Shown here: positions 35,574 through 44,276 of the stretch, piece after piece
How positions within the stretch are numbered: the first letter of the stretch is position 1
Layout of the letters: each line of letters begins with the position of its first letter
NCBI GenBank assembly: GCA_036960565.1
Contig: JBALXQ010000005.1
Span: 1-64,000 of the forward strand
Origin: Bermanella sp036960565
GTDB lineage: Bacteria; Pseudomonadota; Gammaproteobacteria; Pseudomonadales; Oceanobacteraceae
Length of the DNA: 64,000 bases
Direction of reading: 5' to 3'
Notes under the pieces: generated by a model
What the model was told of the DNA's origin: nothing
The model's input: the letters and a program-made list of their open reading frames with translations, nothing else
Database searches by the model: none
Made by a program: the position numbers and the translations under genes

Positions 35574-35659
35574 GCTGCTCCTTATGCTTTATTAGTCGCC
35601 TGATGGCACCTTTTAGAATAATATTAGCCTGAAATTACGATGCTGGGCTAATCTAAATT

Positions 35660-35896
35660 ATGACACAGGCATATGATGTGTTGTTACAGGTGCCAGGACT
35701 TAGGTGTCCTATGCCACTATTGAAAACGAAACAGGCTTTAAGTTCCATGGATTTAGGTCAGGTATTGAAGGTGGAGGCTACGGATGCTGGCTCCTGGCGT
35801 GATATACCCGCGTTTGTCGATCTCACCGCTCACGAGCTTTTAAAACAAGAGCAGCAAGCTGAGCAATTTGTGTTTTATATATTAAAAAGGGAATAG
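35660..35896 (+). CDS. TusA-family sulfur-carrier protein
   Basis: A 78-residue SirA/TusA fold with the signature GLRCPMPLLKTKQAL, in which Cys16 carries a persulfide. The neighbours (bepA, perM, dapA) match the Pseudomonas position of the PA1006-type protein, which I recall being linked to molybdenum-cofactor sulfuration rather than tRNA thiolation. That assignment is an inference from order alone. It is 7 bp upstream of the perM-like gene. Confidence 0.88.
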   Translation: MTQAYDVLLQVPGLRCPMPLLKTKQALSSMDLGQVLKVEATDAGSWRDIPAFVDLTAHELLKQEQQAEQFVFYILKRE

Positions 35897-35903
35897 GCAA
35901 TAT

Positions 35904-36992
35904 ATGTCTATGGTACGCCTCATTCGAGGCTGGGTTGATCGTTATTTTTCCGATGAAGAGGCCCTGTTTTTATTGCTACTGCTGGTTGCGGGTTTCGTTG
36001 TTATTTTAACCTTGGGTAGTATTTTAGCACCGGCCATTGCCAGTGTGATTGTTGCTTATTTATTGCAGGCTCCATTATTCTTTTTAAAGCGACGTGGGGT
36101 CTCTCATTTAACCGCTTGCATTGTGGTTTTTGTCTTTTTTGTTGTGGCTTGCTTGGCGATCTTCTTTATTATTTTTCCTGCAGTGTGGGGACAAGTGACG
36201 CAGTTGTTTGGTGAGTTGCCAAGAATGTTGGATAAGGCTCAGCGCTTGATGATAATTCTTCCAGAGCGTTATCCTCAGTTGTTTAGCGAAGAGCAAATAC
36301 AAACCTTGGCAGCAACAATAGGTGAGGAATTAGGGCACTTTGGTCAGCGTGCTTTGTCGTTCTCATTATCGAAGCTACCCAATGTGGTGGCGATCCTTAT
36401 TTATATGGTGTTGGTGCCTTTATTAGTATTTTTCTTTTTAAAGGATGGCTCCATGATGGTTCGCTGGTGGGTATCTTTGTTGCCACACAAGAGGGTGTTG
36501 ATAGGTCAGGTCTGGCGTGAAATGGATGAGCAGTTTGCCAACTATATCCGTGGCAAGGTGGTAGAAATATTGGCTGCGGGTGGTGTAACTTATTTAGCAT
36601 TTGCGATTATGGGAATCAATTATGCTGCTTTATTGGCCATCTTGGTGGGATTGTCGGTGGTGATTCCTTATATAGGTGCTGCAGTGGTGACGGTGCCAGT
36701 GGTGTTGATAGCCTATTTTCAGTGGGGAGTGGGTTCAGATTTTTACTATTTAGTGGCGGTGTACTTTATTATTCAGGCGCTGGATGGCAATGTTTTGGTG
36801 CCTCTGCTGTTCTCAGAGGCTGTTAATCTTCATCCTGTCGTTATTATATTGGCTGTCTTGGTATTTGGCGGTATGTGGGGGTTGTGGGGTGTGTTTTTTG
36901 CTATCCCACTGGCGACCCTGTTCAATGCAGTGATTACGTCTTGGCCTCGTGGCGTAAAGGCGGCTCATATTGATCAAGATATAGCCTCCTAG
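35904..36992 (+). CDS. AI-2E family transporter (PerM-like)
   Basis: A 362-residue inner-membrane protein with seven or eight hydrophobic helices. The first pair is near residues 15-60, and the conserved C-terminal block includes GINYAALLAILVGLSVVIPYIGA and the DGNVLVPLLFSEAVNLHPVVIIL segment diagnostic of the family. Members have been proposed as autoinducer-2 exporters or Na+/H+ antiporters, so substrate is open. It is co-transcribed with the TusA-like gene. Confidence 0.9.
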   Translation: MSMVRLIRGWVDRYFSDEEALFLLLLLVAGFVVILTLGSILAPAIASVIVAYLLQAPLFFLKRRGVSHLTACIVVFVFFVVACLAIFFIIFPAVWGQVTQLFGELPRMLDKAQRLMIILPERYPQLFSEEQIQTLAATIGEELGHFGQRALSFSLSKLPNVVAILIYMVLVPLLVFFFLKDGSMMVRWWVSLLPHKRVLIGQVWREMDEQFANYIRGKVVEILAAGGVTYLAFAIMGINYAALLAILVGLSVVIPYIGAAVVTVPVVLIAYFQWGVGSDFYYLVAVYFIIQALDGNVLVPLLFSEAVNLHPVVIILAVLVFGGMWGLWGVFFAIPLATLFNAVITSWPRGVKAAHIDQDIAS

Positions 36993-37129
36993 GTTTATTT
37001 CTTCTGGCTTGACTTGATAAAGTATCGGTAGTTTGCACATATGTTCTTTCAATGGCTGGCGGGCCTTGCCACACAGGGGTTCGCTAAGTACCATTGCCAT
37101 CTATTTTTTTACGTTCTCGGAGCGGGTAA

Positions 37130-38005
37130 ATGATCACCGGTAGCATCGTAGCTTTAGCGACACCAATGGAAGAATCTGGCGCAGTAGATTGGACTGCACT
37201 TGAAAAATTGGTAGAGATGCACATTGAAAAGGGCACCGATTCAATTGTTGCAATGGGGACCACTGGTGAATCAGCCACGTTGGATACTAAAGAGCACCTA
37301 AGTGTAATTGCTCAAATTATTAAATGGGTAAATGGTCGTATTCCTGTCATAGCGGGTACCGGTGCTAACTCTACATCAGAGGCTATTTACTTGACTCAGC
37401 AAGCGCAGGAGTTGGGGGCGGATGCTGCTCTGTTGGTTTCACCTTATTATAATAAACCTACCCAAGAGGGCTTGTATCAACATCATAAAGCCATTGCTGA
37501 AAATGCTAATATCCCGCAGATTTTATATAATGTTCCTGGTCGAACTGCAGTTGATATGTTGCCAGAAACCATTGAGCGTCTTGCAGATTTCGAAAACATT
37601 GTTGGTATAAAAGAAGCAACAGGTGATCTTGAGCGTGGTGCCGAGGTGATTCGCCGTGTAGGTGATCGTATGGCTGTTTACTCAGGTGATGATGAGACAG
37701 CTTATGAGTTAATCTTGGCGGGTGCGAAGGGTAATATTTCGGTGACTGCTAACGTGGCGCCTGCTCAAATGCATGAGTTGTGTGTGACCGCGTTAAAGGG
37801 TGATGCTCAGAAAGCTAAAAGCCTGAATGATGCATTAATGCCTTTGCATGGCGCTATGTTTGTTGAGTCTAATCCGATTCCTGTGAAGTGGGCATTGCAT
37901 CAGATGAAGTTAATGGGGCCTGCTATTCGCTTGCCTTTAACGCCGCTTTCTCAAGAGTTGCGTGAACCTTTGCGAAAAATATTGTCTCAATTTAGTCTGG
38001 TTTGA
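37130..38005 (+). CDS. dapA: 4-hydroxy-tetrahydrodipicolinate synthase DapA
   Basis: Condenses pyruvate with aspartate semialdehyde, the first committed step to lysine and diaminopimelate. Of 291 residues, the Schiff-base Lys161 (GIKEATGDL), Tyr133 (YNVPGRT) and the GTTGE loop at 43-47 are all intact. The start has CGGAGCGGGTAA as ribosome-binding region. It is followed 34 bp later by bamC, as in E. coli and Pseudomonas. Confidence 0.98.
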   Translation: MITGSIVALATPMEESGAVDWTALEKLVEMHIEKGTDSIVAMGTTGESATLDTKEHLSVIAQIIKWVNGRIPVIAGTGANSTSEAIYLTQQAQELGADAALLVSPYYNKPTQEGLYQHHKAIAENANIPQILYNVPGRTAVDMLPETIERLADFENIVGIKEATGDLERGAEVIRRVGDRMAVYSGDDETAYELILAGAKGNISVTANVAPAQMHELCVTALKGDAQKAKSLNDALMPLHGAMFVESNPIPVKWALHQMKLMGPAIRLPLTPLSQELREPLRKILSQFSLV

Positions 38006-38039
38006 TTGATATAAAAATAATTAGTAGGTGGAGTGCATA

Positions 38040-38672
38040 ATGCGCTTAGTTGGATTGTTAGTTTCCCTGTCTTTAATGAGTGGTTGTAGTTGGTTGTTTT
38101 ACGACCATGATAATGACTATCTTCAAAGTGAGATTCAGGAAAATATTAAAGTACCTAAGCGTGTTGCTTCTGTGGAATTTAAGCCGCAGCTTCCCATTCC
38201 AAAGGCAAAGAAAGCTGAATTGCCCCCAGAATTTGTACTTCCAAGACCCAGGCCTTTAGTGGCTCTTGAGGAGGAAGAGGGTACCCAGCTGACTGAGGTG
38301 CAAAATCAAGAGTTAGAAGCCAACCTGTTAAAAGATGGTAATGGTACGCCTATTTTAAGGTTAAACGTTGCATTTGCCCGTGCTTGGTCGGCTGTAGGTG
38401 AGGCTCTGAAAGTAGCGGATATTCATATGAGTGATTTAAATCGCAGTGTGGGTACATATTACATAGAGTTAGAAAAAGAGGCGGCTGAAGTAGAGCAGGG
38501 CTTTTGGTCTGGGTTGCTTGGCTCTGAGCCGGAAGTAGAAAAAATTGCTCTTCAAGTTAAAGTAAATAGGGCGCGAAGCGGTGTTTATATTGCGGTGCAT
38601 GAAGATCAGGATAACCTGGCTGAAGATGAGCAGGCCCAAGATTTATTGACGCGAATTAAAGAGCATTTGTAA
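38040..38672 (+). CDS. bamC: Outer-membrane assembly lipoprotein BamC, short form
   Basis: A 210-residue lipoprotein of the BAM complex. ATG 38040 follows AGGTGGAG by 6 bases. The lipobox is LMSGC (signal about 17 residues). The N-terminal unstructured region YDHDNDYLQSEI...IKVPK that contacts BamD is present, followed by one helix-grip domain (PILRLNVAFARAWSAVGEALK...TYYIEL). E. coli BamC (344 residues) has two such domains, so the second is missing. The MBL-fold gene starts 14 bp downstream. Confidence 0.88.
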   Translation: MRLVGLLVSLSLMSGCSWLFYDHDNDYLQSEIQENIKVPKRVASVEFKPQLPIPKAKKAELPPEFVLPRPRPLVALEEEEGTQLTEVQNQELEANLLKDGNGTPILRLNVAFARAWSAVGEALKVADIHMSDLNRSVGTYYIELEKEAAEVEQGFWSGLLGSEPEVEKIALQVKVNRARSGVYIAVHEDQDNLAEDEQAQDLLTRIKEHL

Positions 38673-38686
38673 GGAATTTTTAATTC

Positions 38687-39448
38687 GTGCGATTTTGTAG
38701 TATTGGTAGTGGTAGTAAGGGTAATGGAACCCTAATCCAAGAGGGTGAGACCTGTATCTTAATTGATGACGGTTTCACTTTAAAAGATTTTGAATTTCGC
38801 TTGGCTCAAAAAGGTCTTACGCCGTTACAGTTGACGGCTATCCTAGTGACCCATGAGCATGGGGATCATATTAAGGGTGTGGGCCCCTTAGCGCGTAAAT
38901 ATAGAATTCCGGTTTACATCTCCTATGGCACGGCTCAACACGATGGTCTGGGCAAAATTCCTGCTTTAAAAATATTTGATAGTCACCAGTCATTCTCTAT
39001 TGGGAAATTGCAAATAACCCCTGTGGTGGTTCCCCATGATGCTCGAGAGCCAACACAGTATGTGGTTTCCAATGGTAAACATAAGGTAGGGATATTAACT
39101 GATCTTGGTAGCCTGACTCCCCATATAATAGCGCAGTACCAATCGTGTGATGCTTTATTGGTAGAGACTAATCACGATGTGCAGATGCTGCGATTAGGGC
39201 CTTACCCTGCTCGACTTAAAAAGAGGGTGGAGGGGCACTTAGGTCATTTAAATAACGAACAGGCAGGTCAATTTTTAAAGCAAATTGACACCTCTAAATT
39301 GCAGCATGTGGTGGCCACGCATATAAGTGGGCAAAACAACCGAATTGATTTTGCTGTTAATAGTATTTGTCGAAGTTTGGAGTGTGAGCCTGATTGGGTG
39401 ATAGTAGCTGATCAAAATACAGGCTTTGATTGGCGTGAAATAGCTTAA
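38687..39448 (+). CDS. Metallo-beta-lactamase-fold hydrolase (YycJ/WalJ-like)
   Basis: A 253-residue hydrolase. The metal motif is THEHGDHI (His56, His58, Asp60, His61). The N-terminus FCSIGSGSKGNGTLI and the C-terminal GHLGHLNNEQAG and THISGQNN segments fit this phosphodiesterase/nuclease-like subgroup. The start codon is GTG, with AAGGAA about 10 bases upstream. In Pseudomonas it is followed by purC, as I recall; here a barrel gene follows. Confidence 0.88.
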   Translation: MRFCSIGSGSKGNGTLIQEGETCILIDDGFTLKDFEFRLAQKGLTPLQLTAILVTHEHGDHIKGVGPLARKYRIPVYISYGTAQHDGLGKIPALKIFDSHQSFSIGKLQITPVVVPHDAREPTQYVVSNGKHKVGILTDLGSLTPHIIAQYQSCDALLVETNHDVQMLRLGPYPARLKKRVEGHLGHLNNEQAGQFLKQIDTSKLQHVVATHISGQNNRIDFAVNSICRSLECEPDWVIVADQNTGFDWREIA

Positions 39449-39590
39449 ATTGACAGGTTATTTGGTGATAATGCATTTATGTGATGTGTGGCTAGCTTTG
39501 TAGTGGGCATCTCATGGATAAAATTTGGATGTTGGTTAAAGCCGTGATAGCGTACGGGTTGCGGTAAATATAATAATTAGGAAAATAAGA

Positions 39591-40334
39591 ATGAAGAAAA
39601 TCCTTTCTGCGGCAGTCCTGGCTGCCACCTTGCCTCAAGCGGCCAGTGCTCTGCCATTGGTGGATTTTTATGCTGGTGGTTATTACTGGGATCAAACAAT
39701 TTCTGGTGATGTAAGCGGTTCAGCTGATATCGAAGATAATCTTAATCTGGATGCTGGCGGTCAGAATGTATTGTATTTTGCCTTTGAGCATCCAATTCCA
39801 GTTATTCCAAATGTTAAGTTTAAAAGTACTGAGATGTCTTCGGATGGCTCTGGCTCTGTCACGAATTTGAGCGTTGGTGGTAATACAGTAAATGGAGCGG
39901 TAGATAGTGAGTTAGATTTTTCTCATAACGATTATACATTGTACTGGAGTCTACCAATCCCAATTGTGACTATAGATTTTGGTTTAACCCTGCGTCAGTT
40001 TGATGGTTCGATTACATCTGTTTCTTCTGGAGCTCAGATTTCGGAAGATTTAGACTTTATTGTGCCAATGGGTTATTTGAAGGCGGGCATTGATATTCCA
40101 TTAACGGGCTTGTCCTTTGGTGGTGATATTAATGTTATCTCTATTGGTGATACAGGTATTACTGATTACGACCTAAACATGACTTATGTCTTGCCTTTGA
40201 TTCCTTTATTGGATGTGGGTATTTCTGCTGGTTATCGTAGTTTTGATCTTGAATTGGATGAAGATGACTTTGGTGATCTTTCAGCTGAAGCAACGGTTGC
40301 TGGTCCTTATCTAGGTCTGAGTCTGCATCTTTAA
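39591..40334 (+). CDS. Outer-membrane beta-barrel protein, TIGR04219-like
   Basis: A 247-residue exported protein. Signal peptide to about ASA-LP. The mature start DFYAGGYYWD, paired PIPVIPNVK/PIPIVTIDFGL strands, and a final strand GPYLGLSLHL ending in an aromatic/hydrophobic C-terminus agree with the TIGR04219 barrel family as I remember it. Function is unknown. It is likely monocistronic, with an AGGAAAATAAGA leader before the ATG. Confidence 0.8.
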   Translation: MKKILSAAVLAATLPQAASALPLVDFYAGGYYWDQTISGDVSGSADIEDNLNLDAGGQNVLYFAFEHPIPVIPNVKFKSTEMSSDGSGSVTNLSVGGNTVNGAVDSELDFSHNDYTLYWSLPIPIVTIDFGLTLRQFDGSITSVSSGAQISEDLDFIVPMGYLKAGIDIPLTGLSFGGDINVISIGDTGITDYDLNMTYVLPLIPLLDVGISAGYRSFDLELDEDDFGDLSAEATVAGPYLGLSLHL

Positions 40335-40400
40335 TTATTTTAAATAAATAGACTCTCGCCTAACTTTTTGTTGTTGGTGGGGTCTATATTGGTGATTCCT

Positions 40401-40631
40401 ATGGTATTTGATTTGGGAATGGCGATTAAGGTGCCAGTGCTGGCTGTGTTTTTTTTATTGGCGGCCTGTGGCAGCAACATGAGCGATCTGAGTGATGATA
40501 AGCTTAGAAAAGAAGTTTATGCTTGCGACTACGCTGTAAACTTAAGTCCAAGTGATGCGATTGTTTGTGGTAATTATCATCGAGAGTGCAAGCGGCGTTT
40601 GAAAGACGAAAGTCGCTTTGTTTGTAATTAA
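40401..40631 (+). CDS. Small lipoprotein, unknown function
   Basis: A 76-residue protein with a hydrophobic signal and lipobox LLAAC (Cys23). ATG 40401 is preferred because GGTGA lies 7 bases upstream. ATG 40422 would also give a workable signal. The mature part is hydrophilic and has four cysteines (ACDYA, VCGNYHREC, FVCN), suggesting two disulfides in the periplasm. I do not recognise the family. Confidence 0.6.
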   Translation: MVFDLGMAIKVPVLAVFFLLAACGSNMSDLSDDKLRKEVYACDYAVNLSPSDAIVCGNYHRECKRRLKDESRFVCN

Positions 40632-40659
40632 GAAAGTAAATTTAATAAGAGTTTAGAGA

Positions 40660-41343
40660 ATGCGTAAATTACCTATGGTTGCCTTGGTTTCTGCTGCATT
40701 GCTAGCAGGCTGTAATGGCGAGAAAGAAGTTTCGCTAGAAACTAATATCGACAAGATGAGTTACGGTATTGGAATGAGCATGGCTCGCAGTGTAAAAGGG
40801 CAGCCAATTGATATTAATACGGCTGCGATGATGGCTGGTCTGCAGGATGTTTTGAATGACAAGCCTGTGAAATTAGAAGAAGAAGTGATTCGTGAAGCAT
40901 TTGCGGCAGTTCGTGAAGATCAGATGGAAAAGCAAAAGCTTGAATCTGAAGGGGCTGTTCAAAAAGGTGAAGAGTACCTAGCAGTTAACGCTAAAAAAGA
41001 AGGTGTTAGTTCTACCGAAAGCGGTCTTCAGTATGAAGTCCTTGCAACTGGTGAGGGCGACTCTCCAAAAGCTGAAGATACTGTAGAGGTTCATTATCAC
41101 GGTACATTAATTGACGGTTCTGTTTTTGATAGCTCTGTTGATCGTGGTGCTCCTGCTAAGTTTCCAGTAAATCGTGTAATCTCTGGCTGGACTGAGGCTT
41201 TGCAGTTGATGAGGGTTGGTGATAAATGGCGTCTGCATATCCCTGCTGAATTGGCTTATGGTGCTCAGAGCCCAAGCCCTAAGATACCGGCGAACTCAGC
41301 CTTAGTTTTTGAAGTTGAATTGCTAAGTATTGAAAAGTCTTAA
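40660..41343 (+). CDS. FKBP-type peptidyl-prolyl isomerase lipoprotein (FkpA/Mip-like)
   Basis: A 227-residue envelope chaperone. The signal ends at lipobox LLAGC (Cys18). Residues 25-110 form the helical Mip/FkpA dimerisation domain (MSYGIGMSMARS...). Residues 125-227 form the FKBP domain with VEVHYHGTLIDGSVFDSS, FPVNRVISGWTEALQLM and IPAELAYG, which retains the hydrophobic active-site residues. An intrinsic terminator follows. Confidence 0.93.
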   Translation: MRKLPMVALVSAALLAGCNGEKEVSLETNIDKMSYGIGMSMARSVKGQPIDINTAAMMAGLQDVLNDKPVKLEEEVIREAFAAVREDQMEKQKLESEGAVQKGEEYLAVNAKKEGVSSTESGLQYEVLATGEGDSPKAEDTVEVHYHGTLIDGSVFDSSVDRGAPAKFPVNRVISGWTEALQLMRVGDKWRLHIPAELAYGAQSPSPKIPANSALVFEVELLSIEKS

Positions 41344-41360
41344 GTAATTAAGGTATGAAG

Positions 41361-41385
41361 AACCTGGCTTAGGCTGGGTTTTTTT
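41361..41385 (+). terminator. Intrinsic terminator after the FKBP gene
   Basis: An 8-bp stem (AACCTGGC/GCTGGGTT, two G-U pairs) with a 4-base loop, running into seven T. Confidence 0.8.
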
Positions 41386-41500
41386 ATGTCTAAAATTTAT
41401 GGGGCGCGCGAGAGGTGGATCTGTTTTAAGTGCTAGATTTTTAGTTTGTTCTTGAGGTGGTTTTACGATGTGTGCGAGATTATAAATAGAAAGGATGTCA

Positions 41501-41577
41501 TGGTCGGAACAGAGGGATTCGAACCCCCGACCCTCTGCTCCCAAAGCAGATGCGCTACCAGGCTGCGCTATGTTCCG
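41501..41577 (-). tRNA. tRNA-Pro (UGG), copy A
   Basis: 77 bases on the minus strand with encoded CCA. Acceptor CGGAAC pairs with GTTCCG. The anticodon loop TTTGGGA gives TGG. It is identical to copy B 325 bp away. Confidence 0.97.
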
Positions 41578-41581
41578 AAAA

Positions 41582-41657
41582 TGGCTCCTCGAACTGGACT
41601 CGAACCAGTGACCAATAGATTAACAGTCTACTGCTCTACCAACTGAGCTATCGAGGA
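41582..41657 (-). tRNA. tRNA-Asn (GUU), copy A
   Basis: 76 bases on the minus strand with encoded CCA. Acceptor TCCTCGA pairs with TCGAGGA, and the anticodon is GTT. It lies 4 bases upstream of tRNA-Pro copy A in the same transcript. Confidence 0.97.
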
Positions 41658-41690
41658 ACTATGTTGCTACTGAATGGGTATCAGTGGCTT

Positions 41691-41715
41691 ATAAAAATAT
41701 TAGGAATATTTTTAT
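41691..41715. repeat. AT-rich perfect inverted repeat between the tRNA pairs
   Basis: An 11-bp palindromic stem (ATAAAAATATT and complement) with a 3-base loop, AGG. It could be a weak processing or pause signal between the two tRNA-Pro/Asn units. There is no proof of function. Confidence 0.5.
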
Positions 41716-41825
41716 ATTTTCAAGGTTAGCTCAATCTTTAATGTCTTTTGCTTTCCTGTTGTTGGTATCAGGATTACTAGGACGATCAAACAAGTTTTGA
41801 ATACTACATTCCAATTTAAAAAAAT

Positions 41826-41902
41826 TGGTCGGAACAGAGGGATTCGAACCCCCGACCCTCTGCTCCCAAAGCAGATGCGCTACCAGGCTGCGCTATGTTC
41901 CG
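41826..41902 (-). tRNA. tRNA-Pro (UGG), copy B
   Basis: 77 bases, identical to copy A, with encoded CCA and anticodon TGG. Confidence 0.97.
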
Positions 41903-41906
41903 AAAA

Positions 41907-41982
41907 TGGCTCCTCGAACTGGACTCGAACCAGTGACCAATAGATTAACAGTCTACTGCTCTACCAACTGAGCTATCGAGGA
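41907..41982 (-). tRNA. tRNA-Asn (GUU), copy B
   Basis: 76 bases, identical to copy A, with encoded CCA and anticodon GTT. It is the promoter-proximal gene of the minus-strand tRNA cluster. Confidence 0.97.
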
Positions 41983-42021
41983 ACTCTGTGCTGTTGGGGC
42001 TTTGCCTCAACTGCGGGGCGT

Positions 42022-42050
42022 ATCTTAGGGATGTTTGTCAGAAGGGTCAA
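42022..42050 (-). promoter_or_regulatory. Promoter of the tRNA-Asn/Pro cluster
   Basis: On the minus strand, -35 TTGACC (42050-42045), a 17-bp spacer and -10 TAAGAT (42027-42022) are followed by the GC-rich discriminator ACGCCCCGC. This is typical of stringently regulated stable-RNA promoters. Confidence 0.8.
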
Positions 42051-42110
42051 TACCTTTTTAGTCTTTTTTATGTAAATACAATGACTTACATACTTTGTGC
42101 AGTTATTAAC

Positions 42111-43316
42111 CTAGAGGATGAAATCTTGGATATTGATACCGTAATCATCTGGATTAAGGGTTTTTATGATTCGATCTTTGCAGTTGTCCTTACTTAAATT
42201 TAGTTTAATGACTTTTACATAGCCATTTTGCTTAAGGCTGTACATGACTTTTACTATAGGCTTAATGCTGCCAGGGTTTTCTTCAATGACAACGCCAACC
42301 AAGCCGCTTTCCAATTCTACTAAAGAGCCGACAGGATATACGCCAATGGCCTTGATGAATGAATGAACATATTGGGTGTCCAGATGAGGGCCGCACCATT
42401 CAAGCATGCGCTTTAATGCTACCGAGGGTGGCATGCCTTTGTGGTACACCCGATCCGCAGTAATGGCATCATATATATCAACTACAGAAGCCATGCGAGC
42501 CTCAGGGCTAACTTCATTGTCTTTTAGTCCTTCTGGGTATCCTCGGCCGTCAATTCGTTCGTGATGTTGGCCTGCGACATTAATAGCCACTTGTGGAAAG
42601 CCATGATTTTTCTCAAGTATCTTTCTGCTATATAAAGAATGACGTTTCATGATGTTAAATTCGTCGGGAGTAAGCTTGCCTGGCTTATGAAGGATTGTGT
42701 CAGGAATAAGTACTTTACCAATGTCGTGCAGTAGAGCCCCTGTAACACACTGGTGTAGGTAGGTTCGGTCTAATTTTAGATGCTTGCCCAGTATAGACAT
42801 TAGCACGGCAACATTAACGCTGTGCTCCATTAGGTAGCTATCTTTGTCTCGAATTCTGGACAGGCAGGCCAAGGCATTTTGGTTTCTCTTGACGGAGTCC
42901 ATGAAGTTTTCGGCTAAATTCTCGAAACCGTCAAGCTCAATCATTTCTCCCATTTTGGCCGCTTCTAGAGCGTGGCCAACCATGTTGAGGGCTTCAGTAT
43001 GTATTTTGCTGGCTTTTTCAAATTCTTGTTCAAACTCTACGTTATCTTCTTTGTCATCTCTTATGCTGGCTATTTCTTTTATTTCATTATCGAGTTGTTT
43101 TTCACTTTGCTCCAAGGAGATGGCGTCAGGGCTGTCATCACCTTGTTCTGTATCTATATACAGTTCTTTTACGCCTCTTTGCATTAAGGCTTTAATCGTT
43201 AGCTTGTCTTTAATGCGCCCTTCGCGCTCATGTTCGTGTAGGCTAATGCCTTGAGAGGCAATTTTAGCCACGTACATGCCGGGTTTGAGCTTATCTACTG
43301 AAATCTTTTTTAACAT
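42111..43316 (-). CDS. HD-GYP cyclic-di-GMP phosphodiesterase with DUF3391 domain
   Basis: A 401-residue cytosolic enzyme. An N-terminal DUF3391 region (1-130, ISVDKLKPGMYVAKI) is followed by a full HD-GYP domain (about 150-330): HSVNVAVL, HDIGKVLIP, KRHSLYSRKIL, HHERIDGRGYPEGL and DIYDAITADRVYHKG. All metal residues and the GYP motif are intact, so activity is expected, unlike the Hpt fusion at 21240. A C-terminal 60-residue extension follows. It is divergent from pheA. Confidence 0.93.
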   Translation of the reverse strand: MLKKISVDKLKPGMYVAKIASQGISLHEHEREGRIKDKLTIKALMQRGVKELYIDTEQGDDSPDAISLEQSEKQLDNEIKEIASIRDDKEDNVEFEQEFEKASKIHTEALNMVGHALEAAKMGEMIELDGFENLAENFMDSVKRNQNALACLSRIRDKDSYLMEHSVNVAVLMSILGKHLKLDRTYLHQCVTGALLHDIGKVLIPDTILHKPGKLTPDEFNIMKRHSLYSRKILEKNHGFPQVAINVAGQHHERIDGRGYPEGLKDNEVSPEARMASVVDIYDAITADRVYHKGMPPSVALKRMLEWCGPHLDTQYVHSFIKAIGVYPVGSLVELESGLVGVVIEENPGSIKPIVKVMYSLKQNGYVKVIKLNLSKDNCKDRIIKTLNPDDYGINIQDFIL

Positions 43317-43434
43317 GGTGGTTTTAGTCTCGGGTCTAAAGTGAGTATAGATAAGCTTGGTAACTAATCTAATGTGATTATTCAGCTTCTAATAACTGCT
43401 TGATTACATTCAGCAAATAATGGGCGACTAATAT

Positions 43435-44265
43435 ATGGAAAAAATTGCCTTTCAGGGTCAGTTGGGTGCGTATAGTCACTTAGCATGCGCTCAGGTTCAG
43501 CCACATGCCCAGCCGATCGCATTTGATAGTTTTGTTCAGGCGTTAAGCGCTGTAGAGCGAGGTGAGGCCAAGTGGGCGATGATCCCTCTGGAGAACTCAA
43601 CTGCTGGCCGAGTGGAGGAGATTTATCGTCAAATACCCAAGACAACCCTGCATATAGTTGCAGAGCACTTTCAGCCTGTAAGTCACTGTTTAATGGCGCT
43701 TCCTGGCGCTAACCCCGGCTGGGTTATGTCCCATCCTCAGGCATTAGCTCAGTGCCATGATCGAATATTGAGCCAAAATTTACAGTCTAAGGCTGAGTTT
43801 GATACCGCTGGAGCCGCTAAGTTATTAGTGGAATCTCAGGATTTAAGTGGGGCAGTCATTGCCTCTGAATTGGCTGCGAAAATGTACGGTCTGCAAGTAT
43901 TGCAGAGCCATTATGAAGACGTACCTGGCAACACCACTCGGTTTATTTGTTTAACCCGAGGGGCGGCGATTCCTGAGCTGGATACCAATCAGCAATATAT
44001 AACCTCGGTTCTTTTTAAAGTGCGTAATATCCCAGCGGCGCTTTATAAGGTTTTGGGTGGGTTTGCTACCAACGGCCTGAATTTAATTAAAATAGAAAGT
44101 TATATGGATGGAAAGACACTAAATAGTAGTCAATTTCATATCGATATTAATGATCATATTCAGTCAGTGGCGATGGTGCGCGCCATTGAAGAGTTGAAGT
44201 TCTATGTGTCTGAATATCGGTGGCTGGGAACCTATGAGGCCCATGAGTTTAGATCTAAAAAATAA
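43435..44265 (+). CDS. pheA: Prephenate dehydratase PheA, monofunctional
   Basis: Makes phenylpyruvate from prephenate. The 276 residues hold the PDT domain (1-180: FQGQLGAYSHLA, IPLENSTAGRV, and the catalytic NTTRF near 165) and a C-terminal ACT domain with GLNLIKIES, the phenylalanine-sensing site. There is no chorismate mutase domain, in contrast to enteric and Pseudomonas PheA. It is 11 bp upstream of dgt, so the two are probably co-transcribed. Confidence 0.92.
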   Translation: MEKIAFQGQLGAYSHLACAQVQPHAQPIAFDSFVQALSAVERGEAKWAMIPLENSTAGRVEEIYRQIPKTTLHIVAEHFQPVSHCLMALPGANPGWVMSHPQALAQCHDRILSQNLQSKAEFDTAGAAKLLVESQDLSGAVIASELAAKMYGLQVLQSHYEDVPGNTTRFICLTRGAAIPELDTNQQYITSVLFKVRNIPAALYKVLGGFATNGLNLIKIESYMDGKTLNSSQFHIDINDHIQSVAMVRAIEELKFYVSEYRWLGTYEAHEFRSKK

Positions 44266-44276
44266 AAGGAAATAAA

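Larger units (their letters stand above)
41501..41985 (-). repeat. 160-bp exact tandem duplication of the tRNA-Pro/tRNA-Asn unit
   Basis: Bases 41501-41660 and 41826-41985 are identical, including the 4-base spacer between the tRNAs and three bases beyond tRNA-Asn. The 165-bp connecting sequence is unrelated. Identity stops sharply at both ends. Confidence 0.95.

Noticed and set aside
41446..41646. Open frame of 66 codons over tRNA-Pro and tRNA-Asn copy A
   Set aside because: It is antisense to two certain tRNA genes and has no ribosome-binding site.
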